A stretch of DNA of 57,243 nucleotides, from contig JAQXIY010000040.1 in NCBI GenBank assembly GCA_029008035.1, forward strand, positions 1 to 57,243, read 5' to 3'. The notes below the pieces were generated by a model. The model saw nothing but the letters and a program-made list of their open reading frames with translations, was not told the origin of the DNA and searched no databases. This document shows positions 1 through 8,429 of the stretch, piece after piece. The position numbers and the translations under genes were made by a program. This stretch comes from Lachnospiraceae bacterium (lineage in GTDB: Bacteria > Bacillota > Clostridia > Lachnospirales > Lachnospiraceae). The first letter of the stretch is position 1; each line of letters opens with the position of its first letter.

Positions 1-118
1 CAAGGAATATTTGCCATCGTGCAAGCACTTGTCAAAATTCCTTTTCGAGATTATTTTTCTCGAATCTTTCAAGGTTGTTTCACTGTTCAGTTATCAAGGT
101 TCTGTTGCTAACCGCAAC
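1..118 (-). other. structured transcript leader, probably of an rRNA operon
   Basis: This stretch has no credible ORF. Read on the minus strand it is the start of the transcript from the promoter at 125-153. It contains a motif typical of clostridial rRNA leaders and spacers (TGATAACTGAACAGTGAAAC), a 7-bp hairpin (TTCGAGA/TCTCGAA), a short GTGC-TT-GCAC hairpin, and pairable AAGGAAT/ATTCCTT ends suggestive of an rRNA processing stalk. I infer that a 16S rRNA gene lies just beyond the left edge. The gene itself is not in the window. A leader for another highly transcribed RNA is possible. Confidence 0.5.
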
Positions 119-124
119 TCTGAT

Positions 125-153
125 ATAATATCATTTATTCATGAGTGTGTCAA
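125..153 (-). promoter_or_regulatory. strong sigma-A promoter (probable rrn promoter)
   Basis: On the minus strand there is a perfect -35 TTGACA (148-153), a 17-bp spacer and a -10 TATTAT (125-130, five of six consensus bases). It lies about 175 bp beyond the radA stop codon and points out of the window. Its strength and the leader motif that follows fit a stable-RNA operon. Confidence 0.75.
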
Positions 154-328
154 CAACTTTTTTTATTAATTTCAAGTTCTTTTGAACTCGTTTTGCTTTC
201 CTCTCGGTCAGCTATGCCATAGTATCACTTCCCTGTTGGAATAGTCAATAGAAAATCGTCATTTTCTTAAAGTGCCACGATTCGACAATTTATAACCATT
301 TATCAGATAATTTAGATAATTTAAGAAA

Positions 329-1684
329 TCACAGCAAATCCAAGGCTTCTCGGACATTCTCAACACCCAGCAACCGAATATCTTTTATATTTTGTATGCC
401 TTTTAGACACACTTTTGGAAGAATACAAGTGGCAAACCCTAACTTCTTGGCCTCCATAATTCTTTGCTCTGCCATATTGACACCACGAACCTCACCGCTG
501 AGTCCCACTTCACCAAAACATATCACACTCTCATCAATGGGCTTGTTTTTGTAGCTGGAAACAATCGCCAACACCAATCCCAAATCAATAGCAGGTTCAT
601 TAATGCGAATCCCACCCGCAATATTGATGTAGGCATCCTGATCCGACAGACGGACTCCCACTGCCTTCTCTAACACAGCCATTAAAAGATTCACCCGGTT
701 ATAGTCAGTCCCTGCCGCCGTTCTTCGGGGCATCCCAAATGCACTGTGGCATACCAGAGCCTGAATCTCTACCAGCATTGGTCTGGTGCCTTCCATGGAA
801 CAGGCCACAATAGAGCCCGAAGCCCCCTTTGGCTTGCCCTCGAGCATATACTCTGATGGGTTCTTCACCTCTGTCAAACCGCTTTGGCGCATTTCAAACA
901 CACCGATCTCATTTGTTGATCCAAAACGATTCTTCACTCCCCGCAATATGCGGTAAGTGGCATGGCGATCACCCTCAAAGTACAAAACCGTGTCCACCAT
1001 ATGCTCCAACACTCTGGGACCGGCAACTACTCCCTCCTTGGTTACATGTCCCACCACAAAAATGGCAATTCCCTGTTCCTTGGCCAGTCGCATCAACACT
1101 CCGGTGGCCTCGCGAACCTGTGAAACACTTCCCGGAGCTGATGCCACACTTTCATCAAACATTGTCTGAATAGAGTCAATGACAACCACCTTGGGGTGGC
1201 GCTCCGAAATCACACCCCGAACCACCTCTAAATTAGTCTCACACAAAAGTTCCAATTCCGGTGTAAATTGCCCGATGCGGTCTGCACGTATTTTAATTTG
1301 TTGCAACGATTCCTCACCGGAAATATATAGAACAGAAATCTTCTGTCCACATAATTTTTGACAAGTCTGTAGCAACAATGTGGACTTACCGATTCCCGGG
1401 TCACCTCCCACAAGAATCAGAGAGCCCGGCACAATGCCACCACCCAGTACTCGATCCAACTCTCCAATCTCCGTGAAAATACGCTTTTCATCCGCGATGC
1501 TAATCTCATCCAGTCGGGTTGGCTTTGCCGCAGCAATCTCCTTGCGGCTCACCGATGTCTTTTTGTCTATCTTTTCCTCAACAAAAGTATTCCATTGTTT
1601 ACAAGCCGGACATTGTCCTGACCACTTGCTGGACTCATAACCACATTCCTGACAAAAAAATATGCTTCCTTTTCCCTTAGCCAT
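329..1684 (-). CDS. radA: DNA repair protein RadA
   Basis: RadA is a RecA-like, DnaB-type hexameric helicase that drives branch migration during homologous recombination. The 451-aa protein has an N-terminal zinc finger (C11, C14, C25, C28), a Walker A GGDPGIGKST at 93-102, the RadA-specific KNRFG motif near residue 252, and a C-terminal Lon-protease-like domain. Length matches the family. The ATG at 1684 was chosen over the in-frame GTG at 1687 because GAGGAG lies 6 bases upstream of the ATG. It is the last gene of the clpC group, 87 bp after the 137-aa gene, with a hairpin in between. In Firmicutes radA commonly follows clpC. Confidence 0.97.
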   Translation of the reverse strand: MAKGKGSIFFCQECGYESSKWSGQCPACKQWNTFVEEKIDKKTSVSRKEIAAAKPTRLDEISIADEKRIFTEIGELDRVLGGGIVPGSLILVGGDPGIGKSTLLLQTCQKLCGQKISVLYISGEESLQQIKIRADRIGQFTPELELLCETNLEVVRGVISERHPKVVVIDSIQTMFDESVASAPGSVSQVREATGVLMRLAKEQGIAIFVVGHVTKEGVVAGPRVLEHMVDTVLYFEGDRHATYRILRGVKNRFGSTNEIGVFEMRQSGLTEVKNPSEYMLEGKPKGASGSIVACSMEGTRPMLVEIQALVCHSAFGMPRRTAAGTDYNRVNLLMAVLEKAVGVRLSDQDAYINIAGGIRINEPAIDLGLVLAIVSSYKNKPIDESVICFGEVGLSGEVRGVNMAEQRIMEAKKLGFATCILPKVCLKGIQNIKDIRLLGVENVREALDLL

Positions 1685-1710
1685 CACAAACTCCTCTTAT
1701 TGAAACAACA

Positions 1711-1734
1711 AGGTCAGACCCACAGGTCTGACCT
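1711..1734 (-). terminator. hairpin between the 137-aa gene and radA
   Basis: A perfect 10-bp inverted repeat (AGGTCAGACC, loop CACA, GGTCTGACCT). On the minus strand it is followed by a T-rich run (TTGTTGTTT), so it can act as a weak terminator after the 137-aa gene. Only 26 bp remain before the radA start, so radA must be reached by read-through or by a promoter upstream of the hairpin. Partial attenuation is therefore likely. Confidence 0.6.
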
Positions 1735-1771
1735 CATACATCAAATCAGATATTCTAATCTGAAAAACTAC

Positions 1772-2185
1772 TTACTGCTTCGATACCACCACAGGAATTG
1801 CACTACCTGCTTCCAATTCTACGCTGAGACTAAGCTTACCACCCAAATTCGTCTTCATAGTGCCTGCGTCAATGCCATCTACAGTGATGTCATACTCTGT
1901 CTCCGGCTGAAGTTCCAATGTTATCTGTGCATCTTCCAAACCCTCTACCGTAAAAGATACCCCATTCTCTGTGGCATCCAAATGCTCCACTGCCGTTCCC
2001 GGCACGGATTCATAGACAAACATACCATTGCGCTCCAACTTCGTAATTTCCTTAAAGGTCTTCACCTTATAGATATCACCCTGATGCTTCACATTGTCAA
2101 GCTTAGATTTTACATCCAAACTATAATCCCCAAAACTCACGGTACCGTCTGACTCCAAACGAATCAATTCGCTAATTACAGCCAT
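1772..2185 (-). CDS. conserved 137-aa protein of unknown function
   Basis: A short soluble protein without signal peptide or membrane segment, rich in predicted beta strands, with alternating short hydrophobic strands and glycine turns. I recognise the sequence type as common in Lachnospiraceae. I recall homologues labelled endosialidase in databases, but nothing here (no catalytic motif, far too short) supports that enzyme. The start was set at the ATG at 2185 because AGGAGG lies 7 bases upstream. A longer frame from 2224 would bury that site. It sits 86 bp downstream of clpC and upstream of radA, so a role in the same stress or quality-control transcript is possible but unproven. Confidence 0.8.
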   Translation of the reverse strand: MAVISELIRLESDGTVSFGDYSLDVKSKLDNVKHQGDIYKVKTFKEITKLERNGMFVYESVPGTAVEHLDATENGVSFTVEGLEDAQITLELQPETEYDITVDGIDAGTMKTNLGGKLSLSVELEAGSAIPVVVSKQ

Positions 2186-2271
2186 TTCTTTCTCCTCCTG
2201 CGCTCTCACAAATGCCCGCCGCATCTGTCTTATCTAGATAGTTGTATTATATAATAGAAAGAACAAAATAT

Positions 2272-4710
2272 CTAGTGATTTTCAAATACAATGCATCCCT
2301 TTTTCATTGTGACAACAACAGCATCTCCTTTGGAAATCTCGCCTGATAGAATCTTCTCCGCCAATGCATCCTCAATGTCTGTCTGTATCTTACGACGAAG
2401 AGGTCTCGCACCATACTTGGGTTCGTATGCCTTCTCCACAATATGCTTCTTTACCGCATCCCGAATTGTCAATGTGATATCCAGCCGTTCCTGACACCGC
2501 TGCGCCAAAGAATTACACAAAATGGTAACAATCTGCTTCATATCATCCTTATTCAGAGACCGGAATACAATGGTCTCATCGATACGGTTGAGAAATTCCG
2601 GCTTGAAAAGACGCTTCACTTCTTCCATGACACCATTCTTCATAAATTCGTAGTTGCTCTTCTCGTCATCCACTGAGGCAAATCCCAACTTCTTTGGTTC
2701 CACAATCGCCTGCGCACCTGCATTGGAAGTCATAATAATAATCGTGTTCTTGAAGCTCACCTTACGTCCCTGTGAGTCTGTGATATGTCCGTCATCCAAC
2801 ACCTGTAACAGAATGTTGAACACATCCTGATGGGCCTTTTCGATTTCATCAAAGAGAACAACAGAATATGGATTGCGACGCACCTTCTCACTGAGCTGGC
2901 CACCTTCTTCATGTCCCACATAACCCGGAGGAGAACCAATCATTTTGGATACACTGTGCTTCTCCATATACTCCGTCATATCCACGCGAATCATAGCCTT
3001 TTCATCTCCAAACACAGCCTCAGCCAATGCCTTGGAAATCTCGGTCTTTCCTACACCGGTAGGTCCTAAGAACAGGAAAGAACCGATAGGACGATCCGCC
3101 TCCTTCAAGCCCACACGTCCACGACGCACTGCTCTTGAAACAGCATTCACCGCTTCCTCTTGACCCACAACACGCTTGTGCAAAGTCTTTTCCAGATTGC
3201 GAAGACGTACAGCCTCTTTCTCGTTTAACTTAGACACAGGAATCTTAGTCCAAACAGATACTACCCGGGCGATGTCTTCCTCTGTCAGTGTCAATGTCTT
3301 GGTAGACTTATTTTTCTCAAAACGTTTGCGAAGAGAAGATAATTTCTTCTCCACTGCCTCCTGTTCCTTTCTGGCCTCTGCCGCCCCAGCCACATCGCCT
3401 TGCATCAGACAGGTTTCAACCTTGACAGCCAAATCCTTCCCCTGTTGTTCCAGTTCATACACCTGCTCCGGCGCCTTAACTGCCATAAGACGCAGATTGG
3501 CTGCCGCTTCATCCATCAAATCAATGGCTTTATCCGGCAGAAAACGATCCGAGATATAGCGCTCTGCCAATGCCACTGCAGACTCCACAGCTTCATCAGA
3601 AATCGTCACTCCATGATGTTCTTCATACTGATGCTTAATCCCCTGTAAAATATCAACAGCCTCCCTGGTTGTAGGCTCCTCCACAGTAATCGGTTGGAAA
3701 CGTCTCTCTAACGCTGCATCCTTCTCCACATACTTGCGATACTCGCCGATGGTAGTAGCACCAATGACCTGTATCTCGCCTCTTGCCATAGCCGGCTTTA
3801 AGATATTGGAAGCATCTATGGCTCCCTCAGCACCACCTGCACCGATAATAGTGTGCATCTCATCAATAAACAAAAGAATATTGCCCGCTCGCATTACTTC
3901 TGCCAGCACACGCTTGATACGCTCTTCAAATTCGCCTCGATACTTTGAACCGGCTACCATACCGGAGAGATCCAGCGACATGACTCTCTTACCTCGCACG
4001 GAATCCGGCACCATCCCCGATTCAATACGTTGGGCCAACCCCTCTACGATGGCAGTTTTGCCCACCCCGGGTTCACCAATGAGACATGGATTATTCTTGC
4101 CGCGACGGCTTAAAATCTGAATCACTCGTCTAATCTCATCTTCGCGGCCTATCACCGGATCTAACTTGCCCTCCCGAGCCATCTGTGTCAAATCCCTTGC
4201 GTATTGCTCCAGAGTTGCCGTATCGCTCCCGCCCCGTTTCTTGCGTCTGGCAGCATTCTCTTCTCTATATGTAATTCCTTCCTTTCCCATAGCGGAAATA
4301 ATCTCCGGGAAAAGTTTCTGTGGATCCACTCCCAAAGACGCTAAAATCCGGGCTCCTGCAGCATCCTGGCAGCGAAGCATCGCCAACAACAAATGCTCTG
4401 TTCCCACTTCCTGCATACCGCAGGAAGCCGCCTCCTGTTCGGCCTGCATCAGCACCTGTTCCAAGCGGGGAGTATTGCCATCTCTCTCCATGATAGCCAC
4501 TCCGTTCTCCGGAGCAATCAACTCTTCTATAAGACCAACGACTCCTTGTTCACTCACCCCAACACCGGCGAGCAACTTAGATGCCATACTATCCTTTTGG
4601 CGAACAAGACCAACCAGAAGATGTTCTGTACCTGTATAATTCTGATTCAGTCTTTTGGACAGTCTCTTTCCATCCTCCAAGGCTTTCTGTGCCTGGTTTG
4701 TCAACTTCAT
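2272..4710 (-). CDS. clpC: ATP-dependent Clp protease ATP-binding subunit ClpC
   Basis: A class I Hsp100 unfoldase that partners the ClpP peptidase and degrades misfolded or tagged proteins. The 812-aa protein has two Clp_N repeats (about 1-145), a first AAA module with Walker A GEPGVGKT at 212-219, a middle region with a UVR-type coiled coil (about 420-460), a second AAA module with Walker A GPTGVGKT near 548, and a C-terminal D2-small domain. The start has GGAGG 7 bases upstream. It follows the 431-aa membrane protein gene by 16 bp, so the two are almost certainly cotranscribed. The usual ctsR-mcsA-mcsB genes are absent from this position, and I see no CtsR-type heptad repeat in the upstream gap. 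Confidence 0.97.
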   Translation of the reverse strand: MKLTNQAQKALEDGKRLSKRLNQNYTGTEHLLVGLVRQKDSMASKLLAGVGVSEQGVVGLIEELIAPENGVAIMERDGNTPRLEQVLMQAEQEAASCGMQEVGTEHLLLAMLRCQDAAGARILASLGVDPQKLFPEIISAMGKEGITYREENAARRKKRGGSDTATLEQYARDLTQMAREGKLDPVIGREDEIRRVIQILSRRGKNNPCLIGEPGVGKTAIVEGLAQRIESGMVPDSVRGKRVMSLDLSGMVAGSKYRGEFEERIKRVLAEVMRAGNILLFIDEMHTIIGAGGAEGAIDASNILKPAMARGEIQVIGATTIGEYRKYVEKDAALERRFQPITVEEPTTREAVDILQGIKHQYEEHHGVTISDEAVESAVALAERYISDRFLPDKAIDLMDEAAANLRLMAVKAPEQVYELEQQGKDLAVKVETCLMQGDVAGAAEARKEQEAVEKKLSSLRKRFEKNKSTKTLTLTEEDIARVVSVWTKIPVSKLNEKEAVRLRNLEKTLHKRVVGQEEAVNAVSRAVRRGRVGLKEADRPIGSFLFLGPTGVGKTEISKALAEAVFGDEKAMIRVDMTEYMEKHSVSKMIGSPPGYVGHEEGGQLSEKVRRNPYSVVLFDEIEKAHQDVFNILLQVLDDGHITDSQGRKVSFKNTIIIMTSNAGAQAIVEPKKLGFASVDDEKSNYEFMKNGVMEEVKRLFKPEFLNRIDETIVFRSLNKDDMKQIVTILCNSLAQRCQERLDITLTIRDAVKKHIVEKAYEPKYGARPLRRKIQTDIEDALAEKILSGEISKGDAVVVTMKKGCIVFENH

Positions 4711-4726
4711 ATACTAGCCTCCGATT

Positions 4727-6022
4727 CTATAAGTCATTCAAATCTAAAATATCAATCTGATCCTCTGCGTTGGATTTGTGGCGTGTTTCCTTACTACTGC
4801 GAAAAGCCTCTGTTCCCTTGATATCCTTATATACGATCTGTTCCTTTTCATCCTGCATCATATCAGTATCTGCTTCATCCACAGTAGCCTCTGGTACTAT
4901 AGTCTCTGTCGAGGGACTTGGAATCTGAGTATCCTCATCCTCATCATACTCTTCCTCCCAATCATCATCATGATCCCTCTTTCTGGACAGAAACAGATTC
5001 ACCACCAGTACCAGAAGAACCACAATGACAAAAAGAAGACCCGCCAACAAATAACGCTGCTTTGACCACTTATCGTAATACGCATCCTTGTCTTCAATAG
5101 CCTGTGTGGCTTCATCTCCTGTAGAAACCGCCCCCAGCAACTGCTGATTTACTCTTTGCAGAGAGCCATCTGTAATATCATACTGATACCAGCCACTCTC
5201 GCCTTGCGGATTAGTTCCATAGGCAAAATAGAACTCTTGGCCTCCCCCAAAGGAATAGACTGTTACATTGCGGTCAGACACTTTAATCTCTGTCTGTTCC
5301 ATCCCGTCAAATAGCAGTTTCTCCGGTGTGGTGAGTAAAATATAATGCTCGCCCTCTCCCAGCATTGCGAAACTGCTCACCTCATTTGAATCTGCGTTAT
5401 ATAAATAGAAAACACCCTTGCTCGAAACGTCCGATGCCGGCTTCAAATAAATCAGAGTAAGGTCTCCATTTGTCAATGCTTTATATCCGTAACCATCAAT
5501 GGTTACCCTTGTCTTCTCAAATCCTGCGGGTATCTCCTCATCTGCAAAACGTTCTGACACCACATAGTCTGTCCCGTCTACCGTAAACTGTCCCTCAGCT
5601 GTATTGGTTGTGTCGTTTGCTGTCTGTGTCGATTCTGTAGCGTTTGCACTTCCATCCGCCACTTGAATCGAGGTACTGCTCCCTGTCACATTTGTTCCCG
5701 ACACAATAATGGATGACTTACCCGATTCCACCGCCTGAAACTGAAATGTGGCATCTGCGCCTTGAAATGTAATGGTGTTCCCCTCTGTTGTATACTCCAC
5801 AGAGCTACCCGTCAACTGCAATACTTCCGGATTATATTTCACACTGACACTGTCGGATTCTGACGCGATGACATTGACTGAAACCCCGTCACCCACCGTC
5901 GGACCGCTGTCACTGACACGAATGGTTGTAGTCCCCGCAGCCTGTAATTGCATTGGCAATGTCATCACAAGCACTGCAATCGCTGCAAAAGTACCCATTA
6001 ATTTCTTTCGTATTGTAAACAT
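4727..6022 (-). CDS. membrane-anchored surface protein with cohesin-like domain
   Basis: A 431-aa protein of unknown function. It starts with a Sec-type signal peptide (residues 1-29, KK then a hydrophobic core ending in QAAG). A beta-rich segment at about 30-122 resembles a cohesin-type fold (YNPEVLQLTG-like pattern). A Thr/Asn/Ser-rich linker (122-145) and a second extracytoplasmic region follow. One membrane helix (about 324-345) then leads into a very acidic cytoplasmic tail. The ATG at 6022 was chosen because GAGGG lies upstream; the longer frame to 6073 lacks a site. Topology puts the sensor-like part outside and the acidic tail inside. It is 16 bp upstream of clpC. The cohesin comparison is by pattern only. 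Confidence 0.8.
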   Translation of the reverse strand: MFTIRKKLMGTFAAIAVLVMTLPMQLQAAGTTTIRVSDSGPTVGDGVSVNVIASESDSVSVKYNPEVLQLTGSSVEYTTEGNTITFQGADATFQFQAVESGKSSIIVSGTNVTGSSTSIQVADGSANATESTQTANDTTNTAEGQFTVDGTDYVVSERFADEEIPAGFEKTRVTIDGYGYKALTNGDLTLIYLKPASDVSSKGVFYLYNADSNEVSSFAMLGEGEHYILLTTPEKLLFDGMEQTEIKVSDRNVTVYSFGGGQEFYFAYGTNPQGESGWYQYDITDGSLQRVNQQLLGAVSTGDEATQAIEDKDAYYDKWSKQRYLLAGLLFVIVVLLVLVVNLFLSRKRDHDDDWEEEYDEDEDTQIPSPSTETIVPEATVDEADTDMMQDEKEQIVYKDIKGTEAFRSSKETRHKSNAEDQIDILDLNDL

Positions 6023-6103
6023 AATGTTATCCCTCGCTTCCAAAAATTGGGAAGCAATGTGTGATTGCTTCAATGAAAATTATAGGAAACAATGGTGTTC
6101 TCG

Positions 6104-6304
6104 TCAACAGTTTCTACACAGAAGTATACCCCAAATACTGCCAGCTAATGCGAAAAAAATCGATACTAATAAAGTGCTGTTACACTCCGTAACATCCCAT
6201 CCAAAAAACATCAACACGCCAAATATGATACCTAACGCAGAAACCATCCCAATAATAGCACACACAACAATCATCTCCCTATCAATTCTTTGCTTCTCTG
6301 TCAT
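6104..6304 (-). CDS. small two-helix membrane protein
   Basis: A 66-aa protein with two predicted membrane helices (about residues 12-34 and 43-62) and a short basic start. I do not recognise a family. It is supported as real by AGGAGG placed 8 bases before the ATG and by its position as the first gene of the minus-strand group leading to clpC, 81 bp before the 431-aa protein. It ends in CRNC. A longer antisense frame (5772-6374, plus strand) covers it but has no ribosome binding site or recognisable product. Confidence 0.7.
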   Translation of the reverse strand: MTEKQRIDREMIVVCAIIGMVSALGIIFGVLMFFGWDVTECNSTLLVSIFFALAGSIWGILLCRNC

Positions 6305-6351
6305 TCTTTTATCCTCCTGTTTTGTGATAGGTTTATTCTACATTGATACAC

Positions 6352-6367
6352 GTACCATTATTGGTAC
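6352..6367. promoter_or_regulatory. palindromic operator candidate in divergent region
   Basis: A perfect inverted repeat GTACCA-TTAT-TGGTAC in the 144-bp gap between the 66-aa gene (minus) and the phosphofructokinase gene (plus). It ends 3 bp before the -35 box of the plus-strand promoter at 6371, a typical place for an activator site or an overlapping repressor site. No cognate regulator is obvious nearby. Confidence 0.5.
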
Positions 6368-6370
6368 ACC

Positions 6371-6399
6371 TTGAAATCCATCTTTCTTTTCAGTATGAT
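6371..6399 (+). promoter_or_regulatory. sigma-A promoter of the phosphofructokinase gene
   Basis: -35 TTGAAA (6371-6376), a 17-bp spacer and -10 TATGAT (6394-6399), each matching five of six consensus bases. Transcription would start near 6406, about 43 bases before the ATG. Confidence 0.7.
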
Positions 6400-6448
6400 A
6401 GTCAGCGGCGCATATGAAAAACTGCATGTTAAGGAAGGATATTATAAT

Positions 6449-7678
6449 ATGAAGAATTGCATTATCGCTCAATCGGGAGGTCCCACGGTAGCCATTAATG
6501 CCAGTCTTGCAGGTGTTATTGAAGAAAGTATCACTGCAAAGGCCTACGACACCGTTTATGGATCTCTCCACGGTATTATGGGCGTTTTAAATAATGACTT
6601 GATTAATTTAACAGAAAAAGTTGAAGAGGACCCACACTTCCTCGACACACTTAAAATTACCCCGGCTATGTATTTAGGTTCTTGCCGTTTCAAAATGCCT
6701 TCGGCTGAGGAAAAGCCCCAGGTCTACGAGCAGATTTTTACTTTTTTTGAGGAAAAAGAAATTACAGGATTTTACTATATCGGTGGAAATGACTCTATGG
6801 ACACGGTGCTACAGCTCTCTGCTTACGCCCAATCCCACGGAAAGAAGGTATCCATTATGGGAGTGCCGAAAACCATAGATAACGATTTATGTCACACGGA
6901 TCACACGCCCGGATTCGGTTCCGCAGCCAAGTATATCGCCTGCACAATGTCAGAAATTGCCTACGACACCTCTATTTACCCAGTGCCAAGTGTTACCATC
7001 GCAGAAATTATGGGTAGAGATGCCGGATGGCTCACTGCCGCTACCGCTCTCGCCTCCACCTCCTATGGTCTCGGTGTAGATTTGATTTATCTTCCCGAAG
7101 TGGCCTTTGACAGAAATCAGTTCGTGGCAGATGTGACTTCTGTACTAAAGAGTAAAAAGAATGTGTTGATCGCCATCTCAGAGGGCATTCGTGACGAGAA
7201 CAATGAATACATCAGCGCTTCCACCGCCACTACAGACTCATTTGGACACAGCCAGCTCAGCGGTGCCGGAAAAGCCTTAGAATATTTGATTGCAGATCGT
7301 CTCGGCATTAAAGTGCGCTCCATTGAAATCAATCTGCCACAGCGTTGTGCGGCCCACCTATCCTCCGCAACGGATTTAGCCGAATCTGCCGAGCTGGGAA
7401 AGATAGCTGTAAAAAAAGCCATGCAGTGTGTAACAGGCCACATGTCCGTGATTCAGCGCACCGCAAATACACCTTATACAGTCACTTATGACACCGCAAA
7501 TATAGCAGAAATCGCCAACCAGGTGAAAAATGTCCCTCGCTCTTATATCAACCAGGCCGGCAACTATGTGACAGAAGAGATGCTAACCTATCTCCGTCCA
7601 TTGATTGCAGGCGAGCCAAAGGTAGAATATAAAGACGGGCTTCCACAATTTGCACCATTGAATCACCTGTACAAATAA
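6449..7678 (+). CDS. pfp: 6-phosphofructokinase, predicted pyrophosphate-dependent
   Basis: Converts fructose 6-phosphate to fructose 1,6-bisphosphate in glycolysis. The 409-aa protein has the PFK fold with the phosphoryl-donor loop GGNDS at 112-116 and PKTIDND at 140-146. In this family an Asp in the first loop and a Lys before TIDND block ATP and mark pyrophosphate use, whereas ATP enzymes carry Gly at both places, so I call it PPi-dependent. The reaction would then be reversible and energy-saving. The ATG at 6449 has AAGGAAGGA upstream; the longer frame from 6371 overlaps the promoter. It is monocistronic, with its own promoter and a long terminator. Confidence 0.93.
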   Translation: MKNCIIAQSGGPTVAINASLAGVIEESITAKAYDTVYGSLHGIMGVLNNDLINLTEKVEEDPHFLDTLKITPAMYLGSCRFKMPSAEEKPQVYEQIFTFFEEKEITGFYYIGGNDSMDTVLQLSAYAQSHGKKVSIMGVPKTIDNDLCHTDHTPGFGSAAKYIACTMSEIAYDTSIYPVPSVTIAEIMGRDAGWLTAATALASTSYGLGVDLIYLPEVAFDRNQFVADVTSVLKSKKNVLIAISEGIRDENNEYISASTATTDSFGHSQLSGAGKALEYLIADRLGIKVRSIEINLPQRCAAHLSSATDLAESAELGKIAVKKAMQCVTGHMSVIQRTANTPYTVTYDTANIAEIANQVKNVPRSYINQAGNYVTEEMLTYLRPLIAGEPKVEYKDGLPQFAPLNHLYK

Positions 7679-7688
7679 GCATATCAAA

Positions 7689-7745
7689 AAAGCGTCCCGC
7701 ACCTGTTATCGGCAACTTCGCCGACAATATGGTGTGAGACGCTTT
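7689..7745. terminator. bidirectional terminator between pfp and the DUF6320 gene
   Basis: A long interrupted hairpin: outer arms AAAGCGTC (7689-7696) and GACGCTTT (7738-7745), middle CGCACC/GGTGTG, and inner TCGGC/GCCGA around AACTTC. It has T-rich flanks on both strands and serves pfp on the plus strand and the convergent DUF6320 gene on the minus strand. Confidence 0.85.
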
Positions 7746-7766
7746 CTTTATTCAGTTCTTATATCA

Positions 7767-8429
7767 CTAAATATGAAATCTTCGAACCAATTCGTTTTTC
7801 GCGGTCTTGCCTCCCAAGATGACAGAACCAAGAAATAGAATCAGTGTCACCAGGAAAACGATATTCGCCAGGATATCGGTGGTGACAATACCCTTTTTGC
7901 ACAAAATGATTGGCACAACACCCACAAGAATCATAAAAAACTGCAAAATCAGATAACTTTGCCAATTTCGACGATTGATCAGCATGAGAATCACCAACGC
8001 CACATCCACAAGAATGATGGCAAATGGGAACACATAATTGATGGACCATCCGCCAAATCCTGTAAGTGCATCCAGAAGAATAATCAAAACCACTCCACCT
8101 GCAACTCCTGATAGAATGCGCACTCGATAACCCGCATTATCTTTCAAAATAATGTACACCATCCATAATGCGTACACCAAGCTGGCAATTACGATGATAC
8201 TCCAATTGGATTGGGGCGTAGCATAGCGATTAACCACAAAACATATCATACCTGCCACAACACTCAAAAATAATATCAGGCGAAAAACAAAATGCTTTTT
8301 CTTACGTTCCGCCACGGCATTGGGATAGGTAGATACCCTCTCCCCACTCTGTTCCAGCACCCCCTGACACAAGGGGCAGTGCTCCGTGTCATCTAAAACT
8401 TCTATTCCGCAATAACGACATTTACTCAT
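7767..8429 (-). CDS. zinc-ribbon membrane protein, DUF6320 type
   Basis: A 220-aa protein with an N-terminal zinc ribbon (CRYCG at 4-8, then CPLC at about 18-21), a basic linker, and six predicted membrane helices over residues 55-215. I associate this architecture with the DUF6320 family, whose function is unknown to me. The ATG at 8429 overlaps the end of the upstream acyltransferase-like gene by 8 bp (ATGAGTAA), which indicates translational coupling. The two products probably act together, perhaps in modifying a membrane-linked molecule. That is inference from gene linkage only. Confidence 0.75.
   Translation of the reverse strand: MSKCRYCGIEVLDDTEHCPLCQGVLEQSGERVSTYPNAVAERKKKHFVFRLILFLSVVAGMICFVVNRYATPQSNWSIIVIASLVYALWMVYIILKDNAGYRVRILSGVAGGVVLIILLDALTGFGGWSINYVFPFAIILVDVALVILMLINRRNWQSYLILQFFMILVGVVPIILCKKGIVTTDILANIVFLVTLILFLGSVILGGKTAKNELVRRFHI

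Noticed and set aside
5-38. Second TTGACA promoter in the left leader
   Set aside because: The -35 is perfect, but the sequence 17 bases downstream (AAATAT) matches TATAAT at only three of six positions, and the region is better explained as leader structure.
1772-2185. Endosialidase function for the 137-aa protein
   Set aside because: No catalytic residues or domain of that enzyme; the protein is far too short. The label is a recalled database name only.
5772-6374. 200-codon plus-strand frame across the 431-aa and 66-aa genes
   Set aside because: It is antisense to two genes that have good ribosome binding sites and signal-peptide or membrane features, and it has no site or recognisable product of its own.
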